Of a stretch of DNA of 5,086 nt, positions 5,055 to 5,086 are shown one piece after another. The DNA is from an uncultured candidate division WPS-2 bacterium. Its GTDB lineage: Bacteria > Vulcanimicrobiota > Vulcanimicrobiia > Vulcanimicrobiales > Vulcanimicrobiaceae. The notes below the pieces were generated by a model. That model did no database searches. It worked only from the letters and a program-made list of their open reading frames with translations, and was not told the DNA's origin. Both the position numbers and the translations under genes were made by a program. Within the stretch, counting starts at the first letter, position 1; the number at the start of each line of letters is the position of its first letter. Location of the stretch: contig CALEYW010000008.1 in assembly GCA_937927945.1 (NCBI GenBank), positions 1-5,086 of the forward strand. The letters are read 5' to 3'.

Positions 5055-5086
5055 CAGCCGATCGAGCGGATGAACTCTTTGGTGAT
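5054..5086 (-). CDS. C-terminal end of an unidentified gene running off the window
   Basis: The frame ending in TGA at 5056-5054 reads ITKEFIRSIG back to the window edge. Its stop overlaps the ATG of the next gene by one base (TGATG). Ten residues are too few to identify a family. The case for a real gene rests on the coupled stop/start and on the lack of any Shine-Dalgarno sequence for the downstream gene. Confidence 0.55.
   Translation of the reverse strand: MTKEFIRSIG

Noticed and set aside
1..5086. CRISPR array, prophage attachment site or replication origin
   Set aside because: No regularly spaced repeats, no duplicated tRNA 3' end and no DnaA-box cluster were seen.

Overview
This is a high-GC bacterial chromosomal window. 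It holds one intact housekeeping-type enzyme, two tRNA genes, the start of a small-gene operon, and a left half made largely of decayed genes. The lineage cannot be fixed from the sequence. A secreted DUF4189-like protein beside a streptogramin-lyase-type propeller remnant, at this GC, would fit soil phyla such as Eremiobacterota, but that is only a guess.

Positions 1-840 (minus strand) are the ruin of an IS607-family transposon. tnpA (serine recombinase) has lost its middle, including the region of the catalytic arginines, and continues in another frame. It ends in an ATGA overlap with tnpB, which is cut to its first 110 residues. An imperfect palindrome at 802-839 probably marks the promoter-side end of the element.

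Positions about 957-1926 (plus strand) hold a secreted-protein gene broken by three small frameshifts. Undoing them gives a continuous protein of about 304 residues with a signal peptide, a middle domain I do not recognise and a C-terminal DUF4189-like domain. A strong hairpin follows its stop codon. The next stretch looks empty but carries, on the minus strand, a single-blade fragment of a virginiamycin B lyase-like beta-propeller (2012-2128).

The right half is healthy. tRNA-Ile(GAT) and tRNA-Ala(TGC) lie on the minus strand in the order usually seen in the 16S-23S spacer. They are separated here by a complete prolyl oligopeptidase gene on the opposite strand. tRNA-Ile has a near-consensus sigma-70 promoter and shares a hairpin terminator with the peptidase gene. 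At the right edge a small Ala/Pro/His-rich coiled-coil protein is read from the minus strand and is translationally coupled (TGATG) to a gene that runs off the window.

The 2-kb peptidase gene is free of frameshifts, so the breaks in the left half are more likely real decay than general sequencing error, though single-base errors cannot be excluded. I see no convincing new multi-gene system. The most useful observations are the reconstructable pseudogene, the hidden propeller fragment, the split tRNA pair and a duplicated hairpin arm behind tRNA-Ala.
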